DNA from: Bacteroidota bacterium
Lineage (GTDB): Bacteria; Bacteroidota; Bacteroidia; UKL13-3
Length of the DNA: 64,000 nucleotides
Reading direction: 5' to 3'
Assembly (NCBI GenBank): GCA_027487835.1
Contig: JAIYCU010000009.1
Location: 1-64,000, forward strand
Of the stretch, positions 17,593-27,118 are shown one piece after another. The first letter of the stretch is position 1. The number at the start of each line of letters is the position of its first letter. A program made the translations under genes and the position numbers. The notes below the pieces were generated by a model. The model was given only the letters and a program-made list of their open reading frames with translations, was not told where the DNA came from and ran no database searches.

Positions 17593-19143
17593 TCAAATCC
17601 CACCCCAACTCTCTCTATCCAAGCTCCTGTATTGAATGGCTTCTGCAAGGTGTTCTGTTTTGATTTCTTCGCTGCCGGCTAAATCACTAATGGTGCGAGC
17701 AACTTTTAATATTCTATCATAAGCCCTGGCAGATAATTTTAATTTATTCATTGCACTTTTGAGTAAGGTATTAGAGGCCTGACTTAACTCGCAAAACTCT
17801 CTTGCCATGGTAGCGCTCATTTGGGCATTGCTATAAACGCCATCAATGTCTTTAAAGCGCTCACTTTGGATGGCACGAGCAGTAACAACCCTCTCACGTA
17901 CAACTTCACTTTTTTCTGCTTTGCGTCTTTCAGTGAGTTGGTCAAAATCAACAGGTGTTACTTCAATATGAATGTCAATTCTGTCGAGCAGTGGACCACT
18001 TACTTTGCTTAAATATTTTTGCACAACCGCACTGCCACAAATACACTCTTTTTCGGGGTGGTTAAAATAGCCACATGGGCACGGATTCATGCTAGCAATA
18101 AGCATAAAGCTTGCGGGATATTCCATGCTAAACCTAGCCCTTGAAATGGTAATTTTTCTTTCTTCCAATGGCTGACGCATTACTTCTAGCACTTGCCGCT
18201 TAAATTCTGGGAGTTCATCCAAAAATAAAACCCCATTGTGTGCTAAAGAAATTTCACCCGGCTGTGGGTGATTACCGCCACCCACTAAGGCTACATCACT
18301 AATGGTATGGTGTGGTGCTCTAAAAGGCCTGCCATAAAGTAGTGAACTGTTTTTGGGAAGTTTGCCAGCTACCGAATGAATTTTAGTAGTTTCAAGGGCC
18401 TCTTGTAAGTTTAAGGGTGGCAAAATCCCAGGCAATCTTTTGGCTAACATTGTTTTACCTGCCCCTGGCGGGCCAATCAGTATAACATTATGGCCCCCTG
18501 CCGCCGCAATTTCCATGGCTCTTTTAATATTCTCTTGGCCTTTCACATCTGCAAAATCATCTATTAGCTGAGCCTGATTTTCTTCAAACTCCCTTCTGGT
18601 GTCCACCACGTGCTGTTGTAAACTGCCTTCAATTCCCTTAAAAAAAGACACAACCTCGGTGAGATTATTCGCGCCATATACTTTTAAATTGTTAACTATC
18701 GCTGCTTCCCTTGCGTTTTCCATGGGAAGAATAAAGCCGTCAAAATTTTCCTTTCTAGCTTGAATAGCTATGGGTAAAGCACCTTTGATAGGTTTTAATG
18801 TGCCATCCAGAGCCAATTCTCCCATCATAATATAACGCTCTACTAGTGGATTTTCAATTTGTCCGGTTGCCGCCATAAAGCCTATGGCCAAAGGTAAATC
18901 ATAGGCGCTGCCCTCCTTTCTAATATCTGCGGGTGCCATGTTTATGACTATTTTCTTGCGAGGCATTAAATAGTTATTAAATAGCAAAGCACTCTCCATT
19001 CTTTGGTGACTCTCCTTTACTGCATTATCTGGTAAGCCTACCAAGAAATAACCGATACCTGCCTCATCACTAGCATTTACCTCCATTGTTATGGTAACTG
19101 CATTAACACCATAAACTGCACTTCCGTAGGTTCTAATTAACAT
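17593..19143 (-). CDS. YifB/ComM family Mg-chelatase-like AAA+ ATPase
   Basis: 516 aa from the ATG at 19143 (MLIRTYGSAVYGVNA, the usual family start); an upstream ATG at 19188 would add 15 residues with no family similarity. Domains are the N-terminal ChlI-like fold (IGYFLVGLPDNAVKESHQRM), an AAA+ core with Walker A GPPGAGKTML and Walker B LFLDELPEF, a Cys cluster in NPCPCGYF and ECICGS (a probable zinc site), and the C-terminal Mg-chelatase helical domain (KLSARAYDRILKVARTISDL). ComM-type proteins are hexameric helicases that promote branch migration during integration of transformed DNA. Upstream it is divergent from the MsbA-like exporter. Confidence 0.9.
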   Translation of the reverse strand: MLIRTYGSAVYGVNAVTITMEVNASDEAGIGYFLVGLPDNAVKESHQRMESALLFNNYLMPRKKIVINMAPADIRKEGSAYDLPLAIGFMAATGQIENPLVERYIMMGELALDGTLKPIKGALPIAIQARKENFDGFILPMENAREAAIVNNLKVYGANNLTEVVSFFKGIEGSLQQHVVDTRREFEENQAQLIDDFADVKGQENIKRAMEIAAAGGHNVILIGPPGAGKTMLAKRLPGILPPLNLQEALETTKIHSVAGKLPKNSSLLYGRPFRAPHHTISDVALVGGGNHPQPGEISLAHNGVLFLDELPEFKRQVLEVMRQPLEERKITISRARFSMEYPASFMLIASMNPCPCGYFNHPEKECICGSAVVQKYLSKVSGPLLDRIDIHIEVTPVDFDQLTERRKAEKSEVVRERVVTARAIQSERFKDIDGVYSNAQMSATMAREFCELSQASNTLLKSAMNKLKLSARAYDRILKVARTISDLAGSEEIKTEHLAEAIQYRSLDRESWGGI

Positions 19144-19302
19144 GTGTAATAAATTATTTCTTTTCTTTTCAGATAGTATATTTGCCATTAATATACCTTC
19201 TTATTTTGTTGCAAGAAACAGCTTAGCCTTTTAATTTAAAACCAAGACAAGCCCAATGCTGCAGAAAAATCTGATAAGTAAGATAATTGACAACCCAACT
19301 GA

Positions 19303-21129
19303 ATGAAAGACATTGCAAGAATTCTAAAATATGTTATTCCCTATAAGTCATTGGCAGCACTTAATGTGATTTTCAATGCTATTTCAATTGTTACTGGTCT
19401 TTTTTCAGTTGCTTTAATTATCCCTTTCTTAAACGTTCTGTTTGATAGAAATGAGCAAGTAACGGTTGAACCAACCTTAACATTGAGCACAGAATCGGTT
19501 ACGAATTATTTTAAATATTTGGTTTCTGATCTCATTAGAACTGAAGGTTCAGAAGCGGCACTTTTATTTATTATCGGCGCTGTTTTAACTAGTATTTTGC
19601 TTAAAAATTTATTTAGATATTTGGGTTTATATGTAATGGTCTCCTTGCGAAATTTTATCATTCGTGATATACGTGCCAGCATGTATAGTCGTATTCTTGT
19701 TCTCCCCTTGTCTTATTTTTCTTCCGAAAAGAAAGGGGACCTTATTAGCAGAATGAGCAACGATATTGCCGATGTTGAAGTTTCCATCATGAGTTCTTTG
19801 GAAGCCTTGTTCAGAGAACCCATGTCAATTCTTTTTTCTATCGCTGTCCTAATTTGGATCAACCCATACCTAACCTTATTGGTTTTTTTGACACTACCTG
19901 TGGCAGTAGTCATAATCGCATTAATTGGCAAAACACTTAAGAAGCAAGCGGCCAAAGGACAATCTCAAATGGGAAGGTTAATTGCATTGTTTGAAGAAAC
20001 TTTAGGGGGTGTAAGGATTATTAAGGCTTTTAGTGCACAGGCATTTTTTGATAAAAAGTTTCATAAGGAAAATGAAAATTACACCCAATTAAGCATCAAA
20101 ATAAATCACTTAAATGATGCCAATTCTCCAATTTCTGAAACATTAAGTGTAGCTATTCTCTCTTTGATTTTATGGGTTGGCGGCAGAATGGCATTGGCCA
20201 ATAATGGAAGTCTTTCGGCAGGTGAATTTATCGGTTTTATTGCTATTTTCTCACAGATAATTTCGCCCGCTAAGCAATTTTCAACTGCTTTTAATCGCAT
20301 GCAGAAAGGCCTAGCCTCCTTAAACCGAATAAACGAAGTGGTGTCTAGCGAAGAGGTGATTACAGAAGCATCCAATGCTCAAGCCATTGATACCCTAAAA
20401 GGAACGATTGAATTAAGGAATGTTAGCTTCCATTACAATGGTGAATATGTTTTAAAGGATGTGAATCTTACCATCCAAAAAGGAAAAACGATTGCCTTAG
20501 TTGGCCCTAGTGGTGGAGGAAAATCCACTTTGGCAGATTTAATTCCCCGATTCTACGATCCCGTAGAAGGAGAAGTGCTTATTGATGGCATTAATATTAA
20601 GGAGTATAAAATTCTTGAATTACGACGATTAATGGGCATTGTTACCCAAGAAAGTATCTTATTTAATGATTCTATTGCCAATAATATTGCCTTTGGAAAG
20701 AGTGGTGTATCTAAAGATTTGATTGAACAAGCTGCGCAAGTTGCACATGCGCACGATTTTATTCTCAATACAGAAAACGCCTATCAAACCAATATTGGTG
20801 ATAGAGGGAATAAGTTAAGTGGCGGGCAACGTCAACGTATTAGTATCGCAAGAGCAGTTTTGGCCAACCCATCAATTATGATTTTAGATGAGGCTACCTC
20901 TGCCCTCGATACCACAAGCGAACGCTTGGTTCAAGCCGCTTTATTTGATGCTATGAAGGGGAGAACCACTATTGTTATTGCTCATCGCTTAAGTACCATT
21001 CAAAATGCTGATTTAATTGTAGTATTAGACCGTGGTAGAATTGTGCAAACGGGTACCCATCTTGAGTTGATTAACGAGGAGGGTATGTACAGAGATTTAC
21101 ACCATTTGCAGAAACTTGCCGAATCTTAG
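19303..21129 (+). CDS. ABC exporter, MsbA/lipid-flippase type
   Basis: 608-aa half-transporter with TMD and NBD in one chain, acting as a homodimer in the inner membrane. The N-terminal ~320 residues carry six membrane segments. The NBD has Walker A GPSGGGKST (about 401-409), a Q-loop in GIVTQESILFND, the signature LSGGQRQRISIARA, Walker B IMILDEATSALD and the H-loop IVIAHRLSTIQ. The overall pattern resembles MsbA-like lipid/LPS flippases of Bacteroidota; the substrate is inferred only. It is followed after 57 bases by feoA in the same direction. Confidence 0.85.
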   Translation: MKDIARILKYVIPYKSLAALNVIFNAISIVTGLFSVALIIPFLNVLFDRNEQVTVEPTLTLSTESVTNYFKYLVSDLIRTEGSEAALLFIIGAVLTSILLKNLFRYLGLYVMVSLRNFIIRDIRASMYSRILVLPLSYFSSEKKGDLISRMSNDIADVEVSIMSSLEALFREPMSILFSIAVLIWINPYLTLLVFLTLPVAVVIIALIGKTLKKQAAKGQSQMGRLIALFEETLGGVRIIKAFSAQAFFDKKFHKENENYTQLSIKINHLNDANSPISETLSVAILSLILWVGGRMALANNGSLSAGEFIGFIAIFSQIISPAKQFSTAFNRMQKGLASLNRINEVVSSEEVITEASNAQAIDTLKGTIELRNVSFHYNGEYVLKDVNLTIQKGKTIALVGPSGGGKSTLADLIPRFYDPVEGEVLIDGINIKEYKILELRRLMGIVTQESILFNDSIANNIAFGKSGVSKDLIEQAAQVAHAHDFILNTENAYQTNIGDRGNKLSGGQRQRISIARAVLANPSIMILDEATSALDTTSERLVQAALFDAMKGRTTIVIAHRLSTIQNADLIVVLDRGRIVQTGTHLELINEEGMYRDLHHLQKLAES

Positions 21130-21186
21130 CAAATCCTGACAACAATCATTTGGCAGCTATTTAGAAAAGGTCTAAATTGCCCGCCA

Positions 21187-21411
21187 ATGAATTTATCGCA
21201 AATCAAATTTGGTGAAGTAGCTACCATAACAAAAGTGCGTGGCGACCTGCTTGCCTTAAAGCTTTTTGAAATGGGTGTTTTGCCCGGAGAAGAAGTGGCT
21301 TTAGAAAATGTGGCGCCATTTGGCGACCCCATTGCAGTGAGGGTTGGGGAGTACAAATTGTGTTTGCGCTTACAAGATGCTGCGCATATTGAAATTAAAA
21401 TTAACGAATGA
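21187..21411 (+). CDS. feoA: Ferrous iron transport protein A
   Basis: 74-aa SH3-like FeoA protein with the expected sequence flow: GEVATITKVRG, LLALKLFEMGVLPGEEVALE and a closing IAVRVGEYKLCLRLQDA. It acts with FeoB in cytoplasmic-membrane Fe2+ uptake. Its stop codon overlaps the feoB start (ATGA at 21408-21411), so the two are translationally coupled. No feoC is present. I see no clear Fur box in the 57-base upstream gap. Confidence 0.9.
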   Translation: MNLSQIKFGEVATITKVRGDLLALKLFEMGVLPGEEVALENVAPFGDPIAVRVGEYKLCLRLQDAAHIEIKINE

Positions 21412-23528
21412 GGCGTAAAGTAACGATTGCATTGGTGGGGAATCCCAATTGCGGTAAAACATCATTATTTAATGCCTTAACTGGGTTGAACCAAAAGGTG
21501 AGTAATTTCCCAGGAACCACCGTCGAGAAAAAAACAGGGGATGTAAAGCTAAGCAATGAAATTGGGCTTCAAATCATTGATTTACCCGGCACTTATAGTT
21601 TATATCCTAAGTCGGCAGATGAATTAGTTACCTATGAGTTGCTGCGAAATAAAGCAGAAACTAATTTTCCGGATGTGGTTATATTCATTGCTGATGCCTC
21701 AAACCTCAAAAGAAACTTACTTTTATTTACACAAGTTTGCGATTTAGGTTGCCCGGCAATATTGGCCTTGAATATGGTAGATGTGGCTGAGCGTAGGGGG
21801 ATTTATTATGATGTTGAAGTATTGGCCAAAGAATTAGGCGTACCTGTAGTTCCCATAAATGCTAGAAAAAAAACCGGAATTGAACCTTTGAAAGAGGTTT
21901 TAATTAACAACTTACCTAAAGAGTATAATACGTATTTTAGTTTAGATAAGGTAGACCCAGATTTTCTAAACATGGTAAGTAAGGTTACAGATAAAAGAAA
22001 TCCTTATGCAGCATTGCAATATGCTATCAATGCAGCTGAATTGATAAGCGAGAAATCAGCCAGGATTAAGGAGATTTTTGAAAACTATAAGTTTGACGCA
22101 AGACAGTTTCAAGAAGATGAAGTTTTTGCCCGCTATCACATCATAGATGCAGCCGTAAAGAAAGCTAGGGTGTATTCCGACCTTAGTTTAAAAAAGTCAT
22201 TAACCAGAAAAGTAGATGCAATCCTCACACATCGGGTTTTTGGAATCTTGATTTTTCTCTCCCTAATGTTTTTAATTTTTCAAGCTGTTTTTAGTTGGAC
22301 CACATACCCCATGGACTGGGTAGAAGCTGGATTTGCCCAACTTAGCAATTATGTTCAGAGTAGCTTGCCTGCAGGGGTGCTGAATGATTTATTGGTTCAA
22401 GGTATTCTAGCTGGACTCAGTGGTGTGATTGTGTTTTTGCCTCAAATTATTGTGCTCTTTTTGTTCATTGCTATCTTGGAAGACATTGGCTACATGGCAC
22501 GTGTAGGCTTTATCATGGATAGAATTATGCGACCATTTGGGATGAATGGGAAATCCATAGTACCACTTATTAGCGGCATGGCTTGCGCTGTGCCAAGTAT
22601 TATGGCTAGCAGAAGCATCGAAAATAAAAAAGAACGGCTTATAACTATGCTAGTGATTCCGCTTATGAGTTGCTCCGCTAGGCTGCCTGTTTATACCTTA
22701 CTAATATCCTTATTTATACCTGATAATGCAGTTTGGGGGCCATTTAACATTCATGGACTAGTGCTTATGCTTATGTATTTTATTGGCTTTGCAGCAGCAC
22801 TAGTGAGCGCATGGATTTTTAAGTTTTTCATTAAAAGTACCCAAATAAATTATTTTTTAATGGAATTGCCTGGCTATAAAATGCCAATTGCTTCCAATAT
22901 TTTAATAACACTTTACGAAAAGGCAGGTGCATTTGTTTTTGGGGCAGGTAAAATTATTATCGCTGTATCAATAGTCCTGTGGGTGTTGGCCTCAACTGGT
23001 CCAACCAAACAAATGAATGCCGTGGCAGAAAAATATACTGCTATCACCGTAAACATGACAGAGGCAGAAAAGAATGAAGCTATTATTAATGGTTTGAACC
23101 TACAGAAAGACGCTGCATTATTAGAAGCAAGCTATGCTGGGCAATTTGGAAAGTTCATAGAGCCTGCCATTAGGCCATTAGGTTTTGATTGGAAAATTGG
23201 CATTTGTTTACTCACTTCTTTGGCTGCCAGAGAAGTTTTTGTAGGCACCATGAGCACTATTTATAGTGTAAGTGGAACCGATGATAACCTAGATTCTATA
23301 AGAGAAGCCATGCTAAAAGAAACCAATATCAGTACCGGAAAACCTAGCTACTCATTGGCAACCGTATTTTCATTGTTGTTATTTTATGCTTTTGCCCTGC
23401 AATGTATGAGCACGGTGGCAATTGTAAAGAAGGAAACTGGCAAAACTAAATGGGCTGTCATTCAATTTATATACATGACAGTTTTGGCATATGGCAGTAG
23501 TTTGCTGGTTTATCAAATTTTTGGCTGA
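21408..23528 (+). CDS. feoB: Ferrous iron transporter FeoB
   Basis: 706-aa GTP-dependent Fe2+ permease. The G domain has GNPNCGKTSLFNALTG (G1), FPGTTVEKKTG (G2), DLPGTYSLYP (G3) and LNMVD (G4). The membrane part holds the two Gate repeats with GMACAVPSIMASR and PLMSCSARLPVYTLL. The cytosolic spacer between G domain and first membrane segment is somewhat long (roughly 170-270). Two short palindromes lie in the coding sequence (21484 GGTTGAACC, 23091 GGTTTGAACC), in different codon phases. Confidence 0.95.
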   Translation: MRRKVTIALVGNPNCGKTSLFNALTGLNQKVSNFPGTTVEKKTGDVKLSNEIGLQIIDLPGTYSLYPKSADELVTYELLRNKAETNFPDVVIFIADASNLKRNLLLFTQVCDLGCPAILALNMVDVAERRGIYYDVEVLAKELGVPVVPINARKKTGIEPLKEVLINNLPKEYNTYFSLDKVDPDFLNMVSKVTDKRNPYAALQYAINAAELISEKSARIKEIFENYKFDARQFQEDEVFARYHIIDAAVKKARVYSDLSLKKSLTRKVDAILTHRVFGILIFLSLMFLIFQAVFSWTTYPMDWVEAGFAQLSNYVQSSLPAGVLNDLLVQGILAGLSGVIVFLPQIIVLFLFIAILEDIGYMARVGFIMDRIMRPFGMNGKSIVPLISGMACAVPSIMASRSIENKKERLITMLVIPLMSCSARLPVYTLLISLFIPDNAVWGPFNIHGLVLMLMYFIGFAAALVSAWIFKFFIKSTQINYFLMELPGYKMPIASNILITLYEKAGAFVFGAGKIIIAVSIVLWVLASTGPTKQMNAVAEKYTAITVNMTEAEKNEAIINGLNLQKDAALLEASYAGQFGKFIEPAIRPLGFDWKIGICLLTSLAAREVFVGTMSTIYSVSGTDDNLDSIREAMLKETNISTGKPSYSLATVFSLLLFYAFALQCMSTVAIVKKETGKTKWAVIQFIYMTVLAYGSSLLVYQIFG

Positions 23529-23666
23529 CAGTGACAAAAAAGGCTATAAATAACTAAACATTTGTTTGTTAGTTGTTTACGATTTTTAACTTGATTTTTT
23601 TACAGATAAACATATCTTTTCACGAAATTTGCAGATTCTTAATTTTACTAGTAGGACCAATTTGAT

Positions 23667-24530
23667 ATGAGGCAGCTTAAAATAAGCAAACAGTTTACAA
23701 ACCGCGAGAGTAAATCGCTGGATAAATACCTGAACGAAATAAGTAAGGTACCAATGATTGACGCGCAAGAAGAGGTGGAGTTGGCAAGAAGAATCAGGGA
23801 GGGCGATCAGGTGGCACTAGAGCGATTGGTAAATGCCAACCTAAGATTTGTGGTTTCCGTTTCTAAACAATACCAAAACCAAGGATTAACATTAGGTGAC
23901 CTTATCAATGAGGGAAATTTAGGTTTAATCAAGGCAGCAAAACGATTTGATGAAACCAGGGGTTTCAAATTTATCTCCTACGCAGTGTGGTGGATTCGTC
24001 AATCTATTCTTCAAGCTTTGGCCGACCAAAGTCGTATTGTGCGTTTACCTCTTAATAAAGTAGGTTCAATTGGTAGAATTGGAAATACTTCTGCAAGGTT
24101 AGAGCAAGAATTAGAGCGCGAACCAACCGTAGAAGAAATTGCAGAAGCCATGGATATTCCATTACAAGAGGTTGAAAATGCTTTGCGTTCTACAGGTCGT
24201 CATTTGAGTATTGACGCACCTTTAACAGATGGAGAAGACAATACTTTATTGGGTATTTTAGATACCAATGATGAGCCTCGTCCGGATGTGCAATTAATTA
24301 ATGAGTCGTTACAAAAGGAAATTAACCGCGTAATCTCTACATTAAGTGAGAAAGAGCGTGATGTTTTAAAATATTATTATGGCTTAGATGGTGGTCCTGC
24401 GCATACCTTAGAAGACATTTCAGAAAAAATTGGGTTGACCCGCGAGCGTGTGCGCCAAATTAAAGAGAAGGCACTTCGCAGATTGCGTAAATCTAGTAAG
24501 AGCAAAATTTTAAAAGCCTATTTAGGATAG
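23667..24530 (+). CDS. rpoD: Primary sigma factor RpoD/SigA, Bacteroidota type
   Basis: 287-aa sigma-70 with the short N-terminus typical of Bacteroidota: it begins directly with region 1.2 ([20 protein letters not shown]) and lacks region 1.1. Region 2 is intact ([53 protein letters not shown]). Region 3 follows, and region 4 ends with [20 protein letters not shown]. The 138-base upstream gap contains GAAATTTG at 23624-23631 as a possible -7 box, with only a weak -33. A strong terminator hairpin follows the stop codon. Confidence 0.96.
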   Translation: MRQLKISKQFTNRESKSLDKYLNEISKVPMIDAQEEVELARRIREGDQVALERLVNANLRFVVSVSKQYQNQGLTLGDLINEGNLGLIKAAKRFDETRGFKFISYAVWWIRQSILQALADQSRIVRLPLNKVGSIGRIGNTSARLEQELEREPTVEEIAEAMDIPLQEVENALRSTGRHLSIDAPLTDGEDNTLLGILDTNDEPRPDVQLINESLQKEINRVISTLSEKERDVLKYYYGLDGGPAHTLEDISEKIGLTRERVRQIKEKALRRLRKSSKSKILKAYLG

Positions 24531-24546
24531 ATTTTCATGGTCGATA

Positions 24547-24556
24547 GACTATAGTC
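24547..24556. repeat. Dyad and direct repeat downstream of rpoD
   Basis: A GACTATAGTC palindrome sits between two copies of GTCGATAG just after the rpoD stop codon and just before the terminator hairpin. The short arrangement resembles remnants of an intergenic repeat, but only one copy is seen in this window. Confidence 0.4.
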
Positions 24557-24566
24557 GATAGCATTT

Positions 24567-24600
24567 AAATGGTTCAGGGTTTTCTCTGAACCATTTTTTT
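24567..24600 (+). terminator. Rho-independent terminator of rpoD
   Basis: Stem AAATGGTTCAG (24567-24577) pairs with CTGAACCATTT (24586-24596) around an eight-base loop, followed by a T tract running past 24600. The distance to the rpoD stop codon is about 37 bases. The stem is built from the same GGTTCA/TGAACC sequence as the interspersed palindrome. Confidence 0.85.
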
Positions 24601-24679
24601 TGATTCAAGTAGCCAAGTTAATCCAACTATTTTTTTAACTCCCTCAAATTTCATACAATTGAATTTACAAAAATAAATA

Positions 24680-26113
24680 ATGGCATTAAGTAGATTTTGG
24701 AGCTGGATGATTGTGCTTAGCAGTTTGTTTGTATTTTATATGCTGGCAAGTGGCAAACTATACTCTTTAAATGGTTTGGTAAATGGCAAACAAAACGATC
24801 CAGTTTTGGCCAAAGAATTAAGTATTAAAGAAGCTAATTTTGATACCACTTTTTTGGCAAGCTTAAAAGCAAAGCAAGGCGAGTTCATTGCTGATGACAA
24901 AGGCAATTTGTTTAAACTTCAAGCCTCTGGTATGATAGAAGTAGCAGTTGGTAAACAAGCAGCTGATGGTATTTTTCCAACTTGTAAAAATACCATCATG
25001 GACATTTGGTTGCCTCTCATTGGTTATTTAACTTTTTTCTGTGGCCTGCTCAATTTATTAAGTGATTCTAATGCCACTGATAAATTGGCTAAATTAATGG
25101 CGCCATTTTTTGCAAAAATTTTCCCCGAACTACCCAAAGAACATCCAGCCTACGGATTTATGACCATGAATTTTGCGGCAAATTTCTTAGGCTTAGATAA
25201 TGCCGCTACCCCATTTGGACTCAAAGCCATGGAAAGCATGCAGGAGCTAAATAAAGAAAAGGAAAAGGCTAGCAATAGCCAAATTATGTTTTTGTGCTTG
25301 CATGCAGCTGGTTTAACCCTTATTCCTACTTCTATCATAGGTTATAGGGCTGCCCAAAATGCAGCAAATCCAGCAGACATTATGCTGCCAACCATCATAA
25401 CTTCTTTTGTAGGAACCATTGCAGCTTTGATTTTTGTGAGTTTCAAGCAAAAAATTAATTTACTAAACCTAGTAATAGTCGGATTTGTAGGAGGCATTAC
25501 TGCCATTATTGCGCTGTTGTTGGTCTATATCCAAACTCTTTCAGGCATTGCCAAATTACATTTTACCGGAAATTTAAGCAACGCCGTTTTGTTGTTCATC
25601 ATCCTCGCTATTGTGGCCTACAGCATTTACAAGGAGAAAATATTTAAAGCCAATCAAACCAATATTTTTGAGTCGTTTGTGCATGGTGCCAAAGATGGAT
25701 TTACAACAGGCTTGCGCGTTATGCCTTACATGATTGCCATGCTAGTTGCTCTAAGTATTTTTAGAAATAGCGGACTCATGCAGTTGGCACTTGGTGGCAT
25801 CACAGCAGTGATGGAGATTTTTGGGGTAGACGCACAAATTATCAATGCCATACCGGTTGCCATTATGCGGCCATTTAGTGCTGGCGGCTCCCGTGGATTT
25901 ATGCTAGATGCTATGAAAACTTATGGGGCAGATAGCCTAACTGGGCAATTAGCTTGCTTATTTCAAGGTGCTGCCGAAACTACTTTTTACGTGGTTGCCT
26001 TGTATTTTGGTTCTGTAAATGTGAAGAATGCAAGGTATACTTTGAGCATTATGTTATTGGTCGACTTAGTGTGTGTATTAGCAGGAATTGCAGTGGTTAA
26101 ATTGTATTTTTAA
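24680..26113 (+). CDS. Fused SpmA-SpmB nucleoside-recognition membrane protein
   Basis: 477 aa with about ten membrane segments and two Gate/nucleoside-recognition domains, one per half. The first half has GFMTMNFAANFLGLDNAATP and KAMESMQELN, the SpmA signature. The second half has AKDGFTTGLRVMPYMIAML and RPFSAGGSRGFM, the SpmB signature. In Bacillus the two are separate spore-maturation proteins; here they are one chain in a non-sporulating lineage, so a general transport role is more likely. It overlaps the 3' end of the convergent LD-carboxypeptidase gene by 17 bases. Confidence 0.82.
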   Translation: MALSRFWSWMIVLSSLFVFYMLASGKLYSLNGLVNGKQNDPVLAKELSIKEANFDTTFLASLKAKQGEFIADDKGNLFKLQASGMIEVAVGKQAADGIFPTCKNTIMDIWLPLIGYLTFFCGLLNLLSDSNATDKLAKLMAPFFAKIFPELPKEHPAYGFMTMNFAANFLGLDNAATPFGLKAMESMQELNKEKEKASNSQIMFLCLHAAGLTLIPTSIIGYRAAQNAANPADIMLPTIITSFVGTIAALIFVSFKQKINLLNLVIVGFVGGITAIIALLLVYIQTLSGIAKLHFTGNLSNAVLLFIILAIVAYSIYKEKIFKANQTNIFESFVHGAKDGFTTGLRVMPYMIAMLVALSIFRNSGLMQLALGGITAVMEIFGVDAQIINAIPVAIMRPFSAGGSRGFMLDAMKTYGADSLTGQLACLFQGAAETTFYVVALYFGSVNVKNARYTLSIMLLVDLVCVLAGIAVVKLYF

Positions 26114-27023
26114 AAGGAAGCAAACCAAGCTTTCCATTTTCTGGTAATATTTGGTAAGGATAACCCATTATAATGCTTTCATTATGCGGTTCGTGTCCAG
26201 CAGGTATGCCAAAAAGCACTGGAATTTGAAGGCTAAGTGCGGTTTCTAAAATTATTTCGAAAGCATTTTTCCCAAATGGAATAGAATTATCTTTCATGTC
26301 ACTCATGTCTCCAACTAAAATGCCTTTGAGGTCCTTTAAAACGCCTGCACGTTTTAAACCTTGCATCATTCTATCTATATGGTATAAATATTCGTCAAGG
26401 TCTTCTAAAAATAAATAACTGTTTTTAAGAATAGGGAAACTGTTTGAACCAAGCATGGAATAAAGTACAGAGAGATTTCCACCAATAATTGGATAGGCAC
26501 TATTTGATTTTAAATTAAACGAATTGTATGGGTTTTGGTCAAACCAAATGCTTTGCGGGCCTTCAAAAAGAGTTTGTTTTAAGTGTTGTAAACTCTGCGC
26601 ATGTTGCTTGCTTTCTTGCATATTTAAAGGCATTGGGCCATGCAGCGAACAAAGTTTCTGTGTTTGAAAAAGGTGGCCAATTAAAACGGTGATATCACTA
26701 TAGCCAATAATCCATTTGGGTTGTTTTTGCAGAGGGCTAAAGTCTATTAAATCTACCATTCTTACGGTTCCATATCCGCCTCTTGCACAAAAAATTGCCT
26801 TTACCTTGGGATTTGCCAAAAGCTTAGAAAAGACCATGGCCCGGTGAGTGTCTGTTCCTGCAAATTGGTTTTCGGCTTCAAATAATTCGGGTTGAACCAA
26901 AACGTTTAAGTCCCAATTTTGCAGCAAAGCAATGGCATCCTTCATTTCTTCCATCAAAACTTTTCTGGCTGTAGCTGCAATGGCAACTGTATCGCCTTTT
27001 TGCAAGTAAGGTGGAATAATCAT
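26097..27023 (-). CDS. LD-carboxypeptidase (MccF/LdcA-like)
   Basis: Peptidase S66 family, 308 aa from the ATG at 27023 (MIIPPYLQKGDTVAI). Motifs are FCARGGYGTVR, IIGYSDIT with the likely nucleophilic Ser, LFLEDLDEYLYHIDRM with the catalytic Glu, and IPAGHEPHNES with the His. LdcA removes the terminal D-Ala from recycled tetrapeptide muropeptides in the cytoplasm. An in-frame ATG 66 bases upstream adds residues without similarity and would place the start upstream of the TATATTTG promoter box, so the shorter start is preferred. There is no signal peptide. Confidence 0.87.
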   Translation of the reverse strand: MIIPPYLQKGDTVAIAATARKVLMEEMKDAIALLQNWDLNVLVQPELFEAENQFAGTDTHRAMVFSKLLANPKVKAIFCARGGYGTVRMVDLIDFSPLQKQPKWIIGYSDITVLIGHLFQTQKLCSLHGPMPLNMQESKQHAQSLQHLKQTLFEGPQSIWFDQNPYNSFNLKSNSAYPIIGGNLSVLYSMLGSNSFPILKNSYLFLEDLDEYLYHIDRMMQGLKRAGVLKDLKGILVGDMSDMKDNSIPFGKNAFEIILETALSLQIPVLFGIPAGHEPHNESIIMGYPYQILPENGKLGLLPFKNTI

Positions 27024-27027
27024 TGGG

Positions 27028-27035
27028 CAAATATA
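27028..27035 (-). promoter_or_regulatory. TATATTTG -7 box of the LD-carboxypeptidase gene
   Basis: Minus-strand TATATTTG matches the Bacteroidota -7 consensus exactly and lies four bases from the ATG at 27023, giving a near-leaderless mRNA. No good -33 TTTG is at the standard spacing. It supports the shorter start. Confidence 0.4.
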
Positions 27036-27118
27036 TTTAAATCGATGATTCAAAATAAGTTGGATTTGAATTGATTTTACTATTATCAATCTTAAATTTG
27101 AAGCATTTACTTGTATCT

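Noticed and set aside
21126-21356. Minus-strand 76-aa frame over feoA
   Set aside because: It covers feoA, whose sequence and four-base coupling to feoB are unambiguous.
26097-27089. Upstream ATG (27089) for the LD-carboxypeptidase
   Set aside because: The extra 22 residues have no family similarity and the TATATTTG box lies between the two starts.
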